A stretch of 36,077 bases of DNA from Rhodospirillales bacterium (GTDB lineage: Bacteria > Pseudomonadota > Alphaproteobacteria > Rhodospirillales > 2-12-FULL-67-15): assembly GCA_016872535.1 (NCBI GenBank), contig VGZQ01000027.1, positions 1 to 36,077 of the forward strand. The letters are read 5' to 3'. Shown one piece after another: positions 15,969 through 25,950 of the stretch. Made by a program: the position numbers and the translations under genes. A model generated the notes under the pieces. That model ran no database searches. It had not been told where the DNA came from and worked only from the letters and a program-made list of their open reading frames with translations. Every line of letters starts with the position of its first letter. Within the stretch, counting starts at the first letter, position 1.

Positions 15969-17573
15969 TTATTTGCCGCGCGCCGGCGGAGTCAGAATCG
16001 TGTCGGCGGGCGGATGCGCGTCGTCGGGCCTGGGATAGTCGAGAATGTGGTGCAGCCCGCGGCTCTCTTTCCGCGCCAGCGCCGAGCGGATAATCAATTC
16101 CGACGTCACCGCCATATCGCGCAATTCGATCAACGCCGGCGTGACCCGGAAGCGAGCGTAGTATTCCTCGATTTCCCGTTTTAGCAGTTCGATCCGGCTG
16201 AGCGCCCGCTGCAGGCGTTTTTCGGTGCGCACGATGCCGACGTAGTCCCACATGAATTGCCGGATTTCGTCGCGGTTGTGGCTGACCACCACCTCTTCGT
16301 CCGAATCGCGCACCTGGCTTTCGTCCCACGGCGCGAGCGCGCGTGGCGGCTCGTAGGCCGGCAGCGCCCGCGCGGCGTCTTCGGCGGCGGCACGGGCGAA
16401 GACGATGCATTCGAGCAGCGAATTGGACGCCAGCCGGTTGGCCCCGTGCAGGCCGGTGAAGGCGCATTCGCCCGCGGCGTAGAGCGCGGCGAGGTCGGTC
16501 CGCGCCGCGAGGTCGGTCACGATGCCACCGCAGGTGTAGTGCGCCGCCGGCACCACCGGGATCGGTCCCCGGGTCATGTCGAAGCCCGCCTCCAGGCAGC
16601 GGCGATGGAGCATCGGGAAATGTTCGCGCACGAAATCCGCCGGACGGTGGCTGATGTCGAGATGGACGTAGGCGAGGCCGAGCCGTTTCATTTCGTGGTC
16701 GATGGCGCGGGCGACGATGTCGCGCGGCGCGAGCTCGGCCCGCGAATCGAACCGGTCCATGAATCGATCGCCCCCCGGAAGAGCAAGCACGCCGCCCTCG
16801 CCGCGCACCGCCTCGCTGATCAGGAGCGGCTCGGCGTCGCGCACATAGAGCGACGTGGGGTGAAACTGGGTGAATTCCATGTTGGCGACGCGGCAACCCG
16901 CCCGCCAGGCCATGGCGAGGCCGTCGCCGCCGCCCGCGGCCGGGTTGGTGCAGTGGCGATAGACGCCGCTCGCGCCCCCGGTCGCCATCATCACCGCGCG
17001 CGCGGCGAACGTCTCAACCCGGCCGGAGGCGGTGTCGAGCGCGTAGGCTCCGATGCAACGCGGCTTGCCGTCCGCGCCCCGGATCAAGTCGATGGCAAGC
17101 CGGTTTTCGATCAGGCGCAGGTTGGGCCGCCTGACCGCCTCGTTTTCCAGGCACGCCTGGACCGCGCGCCCCGTCGCGTCCTCGGCGTGCACCACGCGGC
17201 GGAAGCTGTGCCCGCCCTCGCGCGTCAGGTGCGGCGTCTTGCCCGGTCCATTCTTCTCCCACGTCAGTTCGATGCCGAGGCCGATCAGCCAGCGGATGGT
17301 TTCGGGCCCGCGCTCGACCGCGAAGCGGACCGCGCGCTCGTGGCAAAGGCCGGCTCCGGCCGCGAGGGTGTCCCGCACGTGCGCCTCGATCGAATCGTCC
17401 GGGCCGAGCACGGCGGCGATGCCGCCTTGCGCCCGGTTGGTGGCGCCCTGGTTGAGCCGTCCCTTGGACAGCACCGTGACCGCGAGCGTGCGCGGCAGAT
17501 CGAGCGCGAAGGCGAGGCCGGCGGCCCCGCTGCCGAGCACCAGCACGTCGCAGACGTGGCTCGAGGGGTTCAT
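15969..17573 (-). CDS. nadB: L-aspartate oxidase NadB (534 aa)
   Basis: This flavoenzyme oxidises L-aspartate to iminoaspartate in de novo NAD synthesis. The FAD-binding dinucleotide motif VLVLGSGAAGLAFAL is at 10-24, followed by the flavin-contacting GATNRAQGGIAAV, then EFTQFHPTSLY, ISEAVRGEGGVL, and near 355-390 AALYAAGECAFTGLHGANRL with ASNSLLECIVFA, as in NadB and succinate dehydrogenase flavoproteins. The short C-terminal helical domain and lack of an sdhB neighbour favour NadB. nadA and nadC, often adjacent, are not here. It is the last gene of a minus-strand run, 36 bases after the nitroreductase. Confidence 0.93.
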   Translation of the reverse strand: MNPSSHVCDVLVLGSGAAGLAFALDLPRTLAVTVLSKGRLNQGATNRAQGGIAAVLGPDDSIEAHVRDTLAAGAGLCHERAVRFAVERGPETIRWLIGLGIELTWEKNGPGKTPHLTREGGHSFRRVVHAEDATGRAVQACLENEAVRRPNLRLIENRLAIDLIRGADGKPRCIGAYALDTASGRVETFAARAVMMATGGASGVYRHCTNPAAGGGDGLAMAWRAGCRVANMEFTQFHPTSLYVRDAEPLLISEAVRGEGGVLALPGGDRFMDRFDSRAELAPRDIVARAIDHEMKRLGLAYVHLDISHRPADFVREHFPMLHRRCLEAGFDMTRGPIPVVPAAHYTCGGIVTDLAARTDLAALYAAGECAFTGLHGANRLASNSLLECIVFARAAAEDAARALPAYEPPRALAPWDESQVRDSDEEVVVSHNRDEIRQFMWDYVGIVRTEKRLQRALSRIELLKREIEEYYARFRVTPALIELRDMAVTSELIIRSALARKESRGLHHILDYPRPDDAHPPADTILTPPARGK

Positions 17574-17609
17574 GGCGGCTACGATCTCCGTGCGAAGCCC
17601 GGCGGCGGA

Positions 17610-18200
17610 TTACTCGATCCGGCAGGCTTCCTCGAACGCAAAGCGCGGGCTGCGCGGGAAAAGATTCTTCGTGCTGCCGTGGCCGAGGTTGCAGAGAAAG
17701 TTCGACCTGACCTTGCCGCCCGGGAAGAACAGTTTATCCACCATCGCGTTGTCGAATCCCGACATCGGGCCGCAATCGAGGCCGAGGGCGCGCGCGGCGA
17801 GAATGAGATAGGCGCCTTGCAGCGTGCCGTTGCGGAAAGCGGTGGTCTCGATCAACGATTGGTTGCCCACGAACCATGCGCGCGCGTCGGTGTGCGGAAA
17901 AAGCTTGGGCAGGTGCTCGTAAAATTCGAGGTCGTGCCCGACGATGGCGACGGCCGGCGCGGTCATGGTTTTTTCGACGTTGGTCGGCATCAGCGCGGGC
18001 TTCAGCTTTTCCTTGGCCGCCGCGCTGGTCACGAACACGATCCGCGCCGGGCTGCAATTGGCGCTGGTCGGCCCCATGCGCGCGAGATCCCACACCTTGC
18101 GCAGCGTCGCTTCGGGGATCGGATCGGGTTTCCAGGCGTTGTAGGTGCGCGCCTCGAGAAAAAGCTGGTCGAGAGCGGCCTGATCGAGCGCGTGGGACAT
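17610..18200 (-). CDS. rutE: Nitroreductase-family malonic semialdehyde reductase, RutE/HadB type (196 aa)
   Basis: An FMN-dependent NAD(P)H oxidoreductase of the nitroreductase fold. The RutE-type features are strong: [73 protein letters not shown] and [20 protein letters not shown]. In uracil catabolism RutE reduces a toxic semialdehyde to 3-hydroxypropionate. No other rut gene is present here, so it more likely serves a general semialdehyde-reductase role. ATG 18198-18200. It is flanked by the phoX-like gene (27-base gap) and nadB in the same orientation. Confidence 0.87.
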   Translation of the reverse strand: MSHALDQAALDQLFLEARTYNAWKPDPIPEATLRKVWDLARMGPTSANCSPARIVFVTSAAAKEKLKPALMPTNVEKTMTAPAVAIVGHDLEFYEHLPKLFPHTDARAWFVGNQSLIETTAFRNGTLQGAYLILAARALGLDCGPMSGFDNAMVDKLFFPGGKVRSNFLCNLGHGSTKNLFPRSPRFAFEEACRIE

Positions 18201-18227
18201 CGGTTGGTCTCCGTAGTTGAAGGGCGA

Positions 18228-20183
18228 TCACGAACCGATCGGACCGCCGTCTTTTCTGACGATGGCGACGACGGAGGGGCGCGGCGGGACGCCGGCCTTG
18301 AAGTCGGGCCAGCGGGTCGACGGTTGATCGAAGGTCGAGCCTTCACCCGGATGCTGCACGGCGACGAACAGCGTGCGGTTGTCGGGGGTGAAGGCCGGTC
18401 CGCACATCTCGGCGCCGCGCGGACAGCCGTAGAAGAATTTCACCAAGCCGCGGCTTGGGCCTTCGAGATCGCAGGCGTATATGCCGTCGGGAATCTTGTT
18501 GCGCGCCTGGGCCGAGCCCTGGTCGGTCGAAATCCAGAGGCGCCCGCGGTTGTCGAAGGCGACGTTGTCCGGCGCGGCGAGCCACACGCCTTCCTCGACC
18601 TGCCGGGGATGATATTGCGCGCCGTGCGCGGGATTTCGCGGATCGCCGGCGAGCAACAGGATATTCCAACGGAACCGGTCGGCGTCGTGGCGCGCCTCGG
18701 CCGCGGTCGGGCCTTCGCTTTCCGTGCCGGGCGGCAATAACTCGACGATATGGCCGAACGGATTGGGCCCGCGCGGATTGGCGGCGTCGGTCTCGCCCGC
18801 CTTGCGCGCCGGATTGTTGGTGAGCGCGACATAGACCCGGCCCGAGCGGGGCGACGGCTCCACGTCCTCGGGCCGGTCCATGGGCGTCGCGCCGACCAGG
18901 TCGGCGGCGCGGCGGGTTTCGATCAGCACATCGGCTTGTGAATGGAAGCCGTTGGCGGGTCCGAGCGGGCCCCGGCCGAAGACCAGCGGACGCCATTCCA
19001 TCGTGCCGTCGGCGAAGAACTTGGCGACGGAAAGAGTCCCCTCGTCCAAAAGATCGCGCGCGCTTTCCGGCCTGGCGGGATCGAAGCGGCCGGCGCTGAC
19101 GAAGCGGTAGAGATATTCGTTGGCCTGATCGTCGCCGGAATAGACGACGACGCGGCCGTCCGCGAGCCGCGCGCAGGTTGCGCCCTCGTGCTTGAAGCGG
19201 CCGAGTGCGGTCCTTTTGACCGGCATTGCTTGGGGATCGTAGGGATCGATCTCGACGATCCAGCCGAAACGGTTGGCTTCGTTCGGTTCCTTCTCGACAT
19301 TGAAGCGGTCGTGATGGCGCCACCAGGCGTAACGGGCGCGCGCCGAAAGCCCCATGCGCTTGTGGTTCGCGGCTTCGTCGGTCATCGCCGGCTCGCCGCC
19401 GAAGTAGGTGTTGACGTTTTCCTCGGCGATCAGGACCGTGCCCCAGGGCGTAACCCCGCCGGCGCAATTGTTGAGGGTGCCCAGTACCCGGGTTCCGGTC
19501 GGGTCGGCCTTGGTCTTCAGGCGCGCGTGGCCGGCGGCCGCGCCCGCAAGTCGCATTTCCGTTTCGCCGGTGATGCGCCGGGCATACCGGCTGCCGTTCA
19601 CGATCGTCCATTGGGCGCCGGTCTTGCGCACCTCGAGGATGGTATGGCCGTGCGCCGCGATTTCGACGTCGGCCTGCGCGCGCGTGACCTTTTCAGAACG
19701 ATTCTGAACGGTCATCCCCGGCCACATCAATTCGGCCATGGTGTATTCGTGGCTGGCGCAGAGAAGGCCGTGATCGGACGCGGTCGAGCCCTTGGGCAGC
19801 GGCATGAATGCCATGAAGTCGTTGTTGTAGCCGAATTGGCGCGCCTGGTCGGCGGCGGATTGGCGGGCGGGATCGAACGCGGGCGCGCCGGGCAGCACCG
19901 GATCGCCCCAGCGGATCAGGATCTGGCCCGCGTGTCCGGGCGCAAGCGCGTGATCGTCGCCGATCGCGTGCTTGGGTGCGCGGAAGGTCAGGGTCGAAAT
20001 GTTGCGCGTCGCCGCTTGCGCGTCGCGACCCCAAGGGCCGCCGGCGAGCGCCGCGCCCGCGCCGGAGGCAAGCAGGCCCGTCAACGCTTCGCGCCGCGTC
20101 AGGCGTTCGCCGATCAGGCGCGCGAGCGTCGCCGCGTGGGTGCGGCGGATCGGAAGGTCGTCTTCGTCGCTGCCCCGTGCCAC
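18228..20183 (-). CDS. PhoX-family (DUF839) putative secreted phosphatase (651 aa)
   Basis: The protein has a twin-arginine signal sequence: LTRREALTGLLASGAGAALAGG at about 28-49, so it is predicted to be folded in the cytoplasm and exported by the Tat system. The rest matches the PhoX/DUF839 beta-propeller family, for example PKGSTASDHGLLCASHEYT, NNCAGGVTPWGTVLIAEENVN, GRFKHEGATCARLADGRVVVYSGDDQANEYLYRF, FDNRGRLWISTDQ and RGAEMCGPAFTPDNRTLFVAVQHPGE. PhoX enzymes use calcium and iron to hydrolyse phosphoesters. The GTG start at 20181-20183 has GGAG upstream and lies 13 bases after maeB. I see no clear pho box, because it has no promoter region of its own. Confidence 0.9.
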   Translation of the reverse strand: MARGSDEDDLPIRRTHAATLARLIGERLTRREALTGLLASGAGAALAGGPWGRDAQAATRNISTLTFRAPKHAIGDDHALAPGHAGQILIRWGDPVLPGAPAFDPARQSAADQARQFGYNNDFMAFMPLPKGSTASDHGLLCASHEYTMAELMWPGMTVQNRSEKVTRAQADVEIAAHGHTILEVRKTGAQWTIVNGSRYARRITGETEMRLAGAAAGHARLKTKADPTGTRVLGTLNNCAGGVTPWGTVLIAEENVNTYFGGEPAMTDEAANHKRMGLSARARYAWWRHHDRFNVEKEPNEANRFGWIVEIDPYDPQAMPVKRTALGRFKHEGATCARLADGRVVVYSGDDQANEYLYRFVSAGRFDPARPESARDLLDEGTLSVAKFFADGTMEWRPLVFGRGPLGPANGFHSQADVLIETRRAADLVGATPMDRPEDVEPSPRSGRVYVALTNNPARKAGETDAANPRGPNPFGHIVELLPPGTESEGPTAAEARHDADRFRWNILLLAGDPRNPAHGAQYHPRQVEEGVWLAAPDNVAFDNRGRLWISTDQGSAQARNKIPDGIYACDLEGPSRGLVKFFYGCPRGAEMCGPAFTPDNRTLFVAVQHPGEGSTFDQPSTRWPDFKAGVPPRPSVVAIVRKDGGPIGS

Positions 20184-20196
20184 CGCGCGTACTCCG

Positions 20197-22473
20197 TCAG
20201 CGCACCGCCTCGCACGCGGCGAGCGCGGCCATGGTCACGATCTCGGAGACGGTCGAGCCCATCGGCACGATCTGCGCCGGCTTCGCGAGGCCGAGCAGGA
20301 TGGGCCCCAACACCGTGTGCCCGCCGAGCTGATGGAGGAGCTTCGAGGAAATCTGCGAGCTGTGCAGCCCCGGCATGATCAGCACGTTGGCCGGACCCTT
20401 CAGGCGGCAGAAGGGATAGAGCTTGAGCAGGTCGGGATTGAGCGCCACGTCGACCGCCATTTCGCCGTCATACTCGAAATCCACCTTGCGCCGGTCGAGA
20501 ATCTGCACCGCCTGGCGGATAACCTCGGCCTTGGCCAACGGCGGGTTGCCGAAATTGGCGAACGAAATCATGGCGACCCGCGGCTCGTGACCGAGGCGGC
20601 GGGCCTCGCCCGCGGCCTGCTCGGCGAATTCGGCCAGTTCGGCGGGCGTCGGGCTGTCGTGCACGGCGGTGTCGGCGATGAACAGCGTGCGCCCGCCCGC
20701 CAGCACCATCGAAAGCCCGATCACGTGCTGTCCGGGCCGGCGCTCGATCACGCGCGTGATGTCGTCGAGCGCGACGTTGTAGTTGCGGGTCACGCCGGTG
20801 ACGAGCGCGTCGGCGTCGCCGTGCGCGACCATGCACGCGGCAAAAACGTTGCGGTTCTGGTTGACCATGCGCTGGCAATCGCGCAGCAACAGGCCGTTGC
20901 GCTGCTGGCGGGCGTAGAGATATTCCGTGTAGCGCCGGTTCTTGTCGCTGGTGCCGGCATTCACGATCTCGATGCCGTCGATGCCGGGCAGGCCGGCGAC
21001 GCGGGCGGCGTCGCGGATGCGGTCTTCCTGGCCGACCAGGACCGGAATGCCGTACCCGGCGGCGCGGAACGACAGCGCCGCGCGCACGGTCTTTTCCTCC
21101 TCGCCTTCGGCGAACACCACCCGGCGCGGATTGGCGCGGGCCGATTCGAAAATCGCCTGCAGGCTGCCGACGGTCGGATTGAGCCGGGCAGAGAGGCGCT
21201 GGGCGTAGGCCGCCATGTCGATGATCGGGCTTCGCGCCACACCCGAATCCATCGCCGCCTTGGCCACCGCCTGCGGGATCGCCACGATCAGGCGCGGATC
21301 GAACGGCACCGGAATGATGTACTCGGGCCCGAAGCGCAGCCGGCGGCCGGCGTAGGCCGCGTCGACTTCGTCCGGCACGTCCTCGCGCGCGAGCTGGGCG
21401 AGCGCGTGGGCCGCCGCGATCTTCATCGCGTCGTTGATGGTGCTGGCGCGCACGTCGAGCGCGCCGCGGAAGATGTACGGGAAGCCGAGCACGTTGTTGA
21501 TCTGGTTCGGATAGTCCGACCGGCCGGTGGCGATGATCGCGTCCGAGCGCACGGCGCGCACGTCCTCGGGCGTGATCTCGGGATCGGGATTGGCCATGGC
21601 GAAGATCAGCGGCTTCGCCGCCATCGACTTGACCATGTCCTTGGTCACCGCGTCCTTGACCGAAAGGCCGAAGAAAACGTCGGCGCCTTCCAGCGCCTGG
21701 GCGAGCGTGCGCGCCTTGGTCTTGGCCGCGTGCGCGCTCTTCCACTGGTTCATATGTTCCCTGCGGTCCTGGTGGATGACGCCCTTGGTGTCGCACAGGA
21801 TCACGTTGTCGTGCTTCATGCCCATGCCCTTGAGTAATTCGACGCAGGCGATCGACGCCGCGCCGGCGCCATTCACCACCAGCTTGGCCTCGGCGAGCGT
21901 CCGGCCGGTGAGATGGAGCGCGTTGATCAGCCCGGCGGCGGCGATGATGGCGGTGCCGTGCTGGTCATCGTGAAAGACGGGGATGTCGAGCAGCTCGCGC
22001 AGGCGCTGCTCGATCATGAAGCATTCGGGCGCCTTGATGTCCTCGAGGTTGATGCCGCCGAACGTCTTGCCGAGGAAGCGGACGCAGTTGACGAATTCGT
22101 CCACGTCCCCCGTATCGACCTCGAGGTCGATGCCGTCGATGTCGGCGAAGCGCTTGAACAAGACCGCCTTGCCTTCCATCACCGGCTTGGCCCCGAGCGC
22201 GCCCAGATTGCCGAGTCCGAGCACGGCGGTGCCGTTGGAGATCACCGCGACCACATTGCCCTTGGCGGTGTAATCGTAGGCGAGCGTGGGGTCGCGGAAA
22301 ATTTCCAGGCACGGCGCAGCGACGCCGGGGGAATAGGCGAGCGACAGATCGCGCTGGGTGGTGAGCGGCTTAGTGGCGCGGATCTCGATCTTGCCCGCCC
22401 GCCCCGACGCGTGCATGCGCAGCGCCTCGGCAAAAATTTCGCGGTTGTCGTGGCTGTCGGGGCGGTCGTTCAT
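20197..22473 (-). CDS. maeB: NADP-dependent malic enzyme with phosphotransacetylase-like domain, MaeB (758 aa)
   Basis: Converts malate to pyruvate and CO2 with NADP. The malic-enzyme half (1 to about 430) has LAYSPGVAAPCLEI, GNLGALGAKPVMEGKAVLFK, FADIDGIDLEV, and the NADP-binding motif VVNGAGAASIACVELL. The second half (about 440-758) is a phosphate acetyltransferase-like domain (RVVFAEGEEEKTVRAA; VTRNYNVALDDITRVI; IADTAVHDSPTPAELAEFA), which in this family is thought to be regulatory through acetyl-CoA. Full length for the hybrid class. ATG 22471-22473. Upstream neighbour is the stress-type protein (22-base gap), downstream the phoX-like gene. Confidence 0.95.
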   Translation of the reverse strand: MNDRPDSHDNREIFAEALRMHASGRAGKIEIRATKPLTTQRDLSLAYSPGVAAPCLEIFRDPTLAYDYTAKGNVVAVISNGTAVLGLGNLGALGAKPVMEGKAVLFKRFADIDGIDLEVDTGDVDEFVNCVRFLGKTFGGINLEDIKAPECFMIEQRLRELLDIPVFHDDQHGTAIIAAAGLINALHLTGRTLAEAKLVVNGAGAASIACVELLKGMGMKHDNVILCDTKGVIHQDRREHMNQWKSAHAAKTKARTLAQALEGADVFFGLSVKDAVTKDMVKSMAAKPLIFAMANPDPEITPEDVRAVRSDAIIATGRSDYPNQINNVLGFPYIFRGALDVRASTINDAMKIAAAHALAQLAREDVPDEVDAAYAGRRLRFGPEYIIPVPFDPRLIVAIPQAVAKAAMDSGVARSPIIDMAAYAQRLSARLNPTVGSLQAIFESARANPRRVVFAEGEEEKTVRAALSFRAAGYGIPVLVGQEDRIRDAARVAGLPGIDGIEIVNAGTSDKNRRYTEYLYARQQRNGLLLRDCQRMVNQNRNVFAACMVAHGDADALVTGVTRNYNVALDDITRVIERRPGQHVIGLSMVLAGGRTLFIADTAVHDSPTPAELAEFAEQAAGEARRLGHEPRVAMISFANFGNPPLAKAEVIRQAVQILDRRKVDFEYDGEMAVDVALNPDLLKLYPFCRLKGPANVLIMPGLHSSQISSKLLHQLGGHTVLGPILLGLAKPAQIVPMGSTVSEIVTMAALAACEAVR

Positions 22474-22495
22474 GGCCTTGGGCCTCTTGGTTCGG

Positions 22496-22996
22496 TCAGG
22501 TGGAATGGACCATCTCGTGGAGATGAACGTTGAGTCCGCCGCAATCCTTCATGATGCCGATCACCTTGCGTTCGGATTCGGCGTCGGCGACGCGCACCCA
22601 CAGAATGACGCTGCCGGCGGCGAGCGCGCGCAGATAGCTTTCGCGATGAGCGGTGGAGGTGACCTCGTCGACGACTTCCTTGAGCGCCGCGCCGCCGACG
22701 GCGGCGGCGATCAAGGCGGCGACGGTGGCGGCAATCGGTCCGCCGACCAAAATCACCGCGCCGGCGGCGACCAGAGGCGCCTCGTACTTGATCTCGCTGG
22801 CGACCGCGATCAGGGCGTCTTTCCACGGGCGCGAGTCGCGCTCGACGGCGTCGAGCGAGTCGTGCGTCGACAGCACGCTCAAGTCGCCGCGCGCGAAACC
22901 GGCGTCGGTCAGCGCCTTGACCGCGCGCGCGAAGGATTTATGACTGGCGAAATGACCGACAACCTCGAGGCTGCGGCCTTCGGTACGCGCGGACAC
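22496..22996 (-). CDS. General-stress-protein-17M-like protein with glycine-zipper segment (166 aa)
   Basis: The N-terminal part (LEVVGHFASHKSFARAVKALTDAGFARGDLSVLSTHDSL) resembles the general stress protein 17M / YflT-like fold. The middle holds a small-residue-rich hydrophobic stretch (LVAAGAVILVGGPIAATVAALIAAAVGGAALKEVV, about 88-120) of glycine-zipper type, which could insert into or associate with a membrane. The end (RESYLRALAAGSVILWVRVADAESERKVIGIM) resembles the second half of such proteins. GTG at 22994-22996 with GGGGAG 11 bases upstream is my start; an in-frame extension to 23083 looks non-coding. It is divergent from mutS and first in the run to nadB. Function not established. Confidence 0.72.
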   Translation of the reverse strand: MSARTEGRSLEVVGHFASHKSFARAVKALTDAGFARGDLSVLSTHDSLDAVERDSRPWKDALIAVASEIKYEAPLVAAGAVILVGGPIAATVAALIAAAVGGAALKEVVDEVTSTAHRESYLRALAAGSVILWVRVADAESERKVIGIMKDCGGLNVHLHEMVHST

Positions 22997-23184
22997 GGAT
23001 TTCGGAACTCCCCAGGTACGGACTTGTTGTTGGTTATCGTTGCGTCGCCGGCCATTGTGCCCAACCGACCGGCGACGGCGCAAGGCGCCCGATTCGCCGC
23101 CTATTCCGGCGCTCGGACAGCGGCGTGCCTGAGGTGATCGCGAGGGGCCAGCCGTGGTAAGGTCCGCTTCTCGAGAGGATCGCC

Positions 23185-25950
23185 ATGGCGGAAAACGTGC
23201 GCGCGCGGCCGATGGAACAGGGCCATCTCTGGGAGGAATCCGAGGCCGCGACCGCCGCCGGAGATTCGATGGTCGGCCCGCTTGTCGGCGAACCGGACGA
23301 TTCCGCCACCACCCCGGTGATGGCCCAGTACCTGGCCCTGAAGCGCGAATATCCGGATGCGCTGCTCTTCTTCCAGATGGGCGATTTTTTCGAGCTGTTT
23401 TTCGACGACGCCGCGGCGGCAGCGGGCGCGCTCGACATCGCGCTCACCAAACGCGGCAAGCACCTCGGCCAGGATATCCCCATGTGCGGGGTGCCGGTGC
23501 ATTCCTACGAATCCTATCTCGCCCGCCTGATCCGCAAGGGATTCAAGGTCGCGATCTGCCAGCAGCTCGAAGATCCGGCGGAAGCGAAAAAGCGCGGCGC
23601 CAAGGCGACGCTGCGCCGCGACGTAACCCGCGTGGTGACGCCGGGCACGCTGACCGAGGACGCGCTGCTCGACTCCCGGCGCAACAATTTCATCGCCACG
23701 CTGGCCGAGGCCGAAGGCGGCTTGGCGCTCGCCTGGCTCGACGTGTCGACCGGCGCCTTCTTCGCCGAAGCGATCGCGGCCGACAAAGGACGCGAGGCGG
23801 CGCTCGCGGCCGTGCTCGCGCGCGTCGGCCCGCAGGAGATCGTGCTGTCCGATCGTCTGGTCCAGAGGCCCGCGCTGTTCGAGATTTTGCGCGATTGGAA
23901 AGAACGGCTGACCATCTTGCCGGCCGTCCGTTTCGACAGCGTCAACGGCAAGAAACGTTTGGAGTCGCTCTATGGCGTCGCCGCGCTCGACGGCTTCGGC
24001 GCGTTCGGCCGCGCCGAAATCGCCGCCGCCGGCGCGCTGATCGATTACGTCCAGCTGACGCAAAAAGGGAAGCTCCCCCGTCTCGCCCCGCCGATGCGCC
24101 AGGGTTCGGGTACGACCATGGAGATGGACACGGCGACCCGGCGCAACCTGGAGCTCGAGCAATCGCTCGCGGGCGAGCGCGCGGGAAGCCTGCTCGGCGC
24201 GATCGACCGCACCGTCACCGGCCTCGGCGCGCGGTTGCTGGCCGCGCGCCTGGCGGCGCCTCTTGCCGACGTCGCCGCCATCGAGGCGCGGCTCGATGCG
24301 GTCGCGTTCTTTCGCGACGACGACGATACGCGGGAGAAGGCGCGCGCGGCCCTCGCCCGCACGCCGGATATCGAGCGCGCGCTGGCGCGGATCGCCCTCG
24401 GTCGCGCGGGTCCGCGCGACTTGGCCGCGCTTCGCGACGGTCTCGCGCGCGCGGGCGAGATGCGCGACCTAATCGAGCACGCTCGCGCACCGAAGCCCGC
24501 GCTGATCGCCGACGACGTCCGGGGCCTCGGCTGGTGGGGCGCGCTGGTCGACCGGCTTTCCCGTGCGCTGGCGCCGGAATTGCCGGCGTTATTGCGTGAT
24601 GGAGGCTTCATCTCCCCCGGCTACAGCCCGGAATTGGACGAGCTGAAAACGCTCCGCGACGAAAGCCGACGCCTCGCCGCCGCCTTGCAAGCGCGCTACG
24701 CGGAACAGTCCGGCGTCGCGACACTGAAGGTGCGCCACAACAACGTGCTCGGCTACTTCATCGAAGTGCCGGCCAAGCAGGCCGACCGCCTGACGGCGCG
24801 CGCGGACAGGCTTTTTATTCACCGCCAGACCATGGCCAACGCAGTGCGTTTCTCGACCGTCGAGCTGGGCGAGCTCGAGGGCCGCATCGCCACGGCGGCG
24901 GAAAAGGCGCTTGCCCTGGAACTGAAGATTTTCGCCGATCTCTGCGCCGACGCGCTCGGCCGGGCCGAGGACATCGGCCGCGCCGCCGCCGCCATCGCCG
25001 CGATCGACGTCGCCGCCGCGCTCGGCCTGCTCGCGCAGGCCGAGGACTGGTGCCGACCAATCGTCGACCGCAGCGCCGATCTTGCGATCGAAGGCGGCCG
25101 TCACCCGGTGGTCGAAGCGGCCCTCAAGCGCGAGGGCCGCGAATCCTTCGTCGCCAACGATTGCGCGCTTGGCGACGGATCGCGGCTGTGGCTGCTGACC
25201 GGGCCCAACATGGCGGGCAAGAGCACATTTTTGCGCCAGAACGCGCTGATCGCGATCCTCGCGCAGATGGGTTCGTTCGTGCCGGCGCGCGCCGCGCGCA
25301 TCGGCGTGGTCGATCGGCTCTTTTCGCGCGTCGGCGCCGCCGACGATCTCGCGCGCGGGCGTTCGACCTTCATGGTCGAAATGGTCGAAACCGCCGCCAT
25401 CCTCAACCAGGCGGGCGAACGGGCGCTGGTGATCCTCGACGAAATCGGGCGCGGCACCGCGACCTTCGACGGCCTTTCCATCGCCTGGGCGACGGTCGAG
25501 CATCTGCACGATGTCAACCGCTGCCGCGCCCTGTTCGCGACCCACTACCACGAACTGACCGCGCTCGCCGAACGATTGCCGCAGCTTTCCTGCCACGCAC
25601 TCAAGGTCAAGGAATGGAAAGGCGAGGTGGTGTTCCTGCACGAGGTCGGACCGGGATCGGCCGACCGCTCCTACGGCATCCACGTCGCCAAGCTCGCCGG
25701 GTTGCCGCCCGCCGTGGTCGCACGCGCCGAGGAGATCTTGCACCGGCTTGAGAAATCCGATCGGGCCGACGGGGCGCGGGCGCTGGCCGGCGATTTGTCG
25801 CTCTTTGCCGCCGAGCGGCCGGGGCCGGCAGCCGTCGACAGTGAAGCCGAGCGCATCCTGCGCGATGTCAACCCGGACGCGTTGTCGCCCAAGGAGGCGC
25901 TGGAGCTGATTTATCGTCTCAAAGCGGCGCTCGGGGAGAGCGGGTCGTGA
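23185..25950 (+). CDS. mutS: DNA mismatch repair protein MutS (921 aa)
   Basis: MutS recognises mismatches and starts repair. A 44-residue N-terminal extension precedes the mismatch-binding domain, where the reader motif appears as [11 protein letters not shown] (Phe in place of the usual Tyr in FYE). The connector, lever and clamp domains follow. The ATPase domain has Walker [12 protein letters not shown] (from residue 673), Walker [17 protein letters not shown] (near 752) and [10 protein letters not shown]. The C-terminus carries the short helical tetramerisation segment ([17 protein letters not shown]). ATG 23185 with GAGAGG 7 bases upstream. mutL is not in the window. The stop overlaps the glnD start (GTGA). 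Confidence 0.97.
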   Translation: MAENVRARPMEQGHLWEESEAATAAGDSMVGPLVGEPDDSATTPVMAQYLALKREYPDALLFFQMGDFFELFFDDAAAAAGALDIALTKRGKHLGQDIPMCGVPVHSYESYLARLIRKGFKVAICQQLEDPAEAKKRGAKATLRRDVTRVVTPGTLTEDALLDSRRNNFIATLAEAEGGLALAWLDVSTGAFFAEAIAADKGREAALAAVLARVGPQEIVLSDRLVQRPALFEILRDWKERLTILPAVRFDSVNGKKRLESLYGVAALDGFGAFGRAEIAAAGALIDYVQLTQKGKLPRLAPPMRQGSGTTMEMDTATRRNLELEQSLAGERAGSLLGAIDRTVTGLGARLLAARLAAPLADVAAIEARLDAVAFFRDDDDTREKARAALARTPDIERALARIALGRAGPRDLAALRDGLARAGEMRDLIEHARAPKPALIADDVRGLGWWGALVDRLSRALAPELPALLRDGGFISPGYSPELDELKTLRDESRRLAAALQARYAEQSGVATLKVRHNNVLGYFIEVPAKQADRLTARADRLFIHRQTMANAVRFSTVELGELEGRIATAAEKALALELKIFADLCADALGRAEDIGRAAAAIAAIDVAAALGLLAQAEDWCRPIVDRSADLAIEGGRHPVVEAALKREGRESFVANDCALGDGSRLWLLTGPNMAGKSTFLRQNALIAILAQMGSFVPARAARIGVVDRLFSRVGAADDLARGRSTFMVEMVETAAILNQAGERALVILDEIGRGTATFDGLSIAWATVEHLHDVNRCRALFATHYHELTALAERLPQLSCHALKVKEWKGEVVFLHEVGPGSADRSYGIHVAKLAGLPPAVVARAEEILHRLEKSDRADGARALAGDLSLFAAERPGPAAVDSEAERILRDVNPDALSPKEALELIYRLKAALGESGS

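Noticed and set aside
16257-18740. An 827-codon plus-strand frame opposite nadB and neighbours
   Set aside because: Antisense shadow crossing three well-supported minus-strand genes; no recognisable domain.
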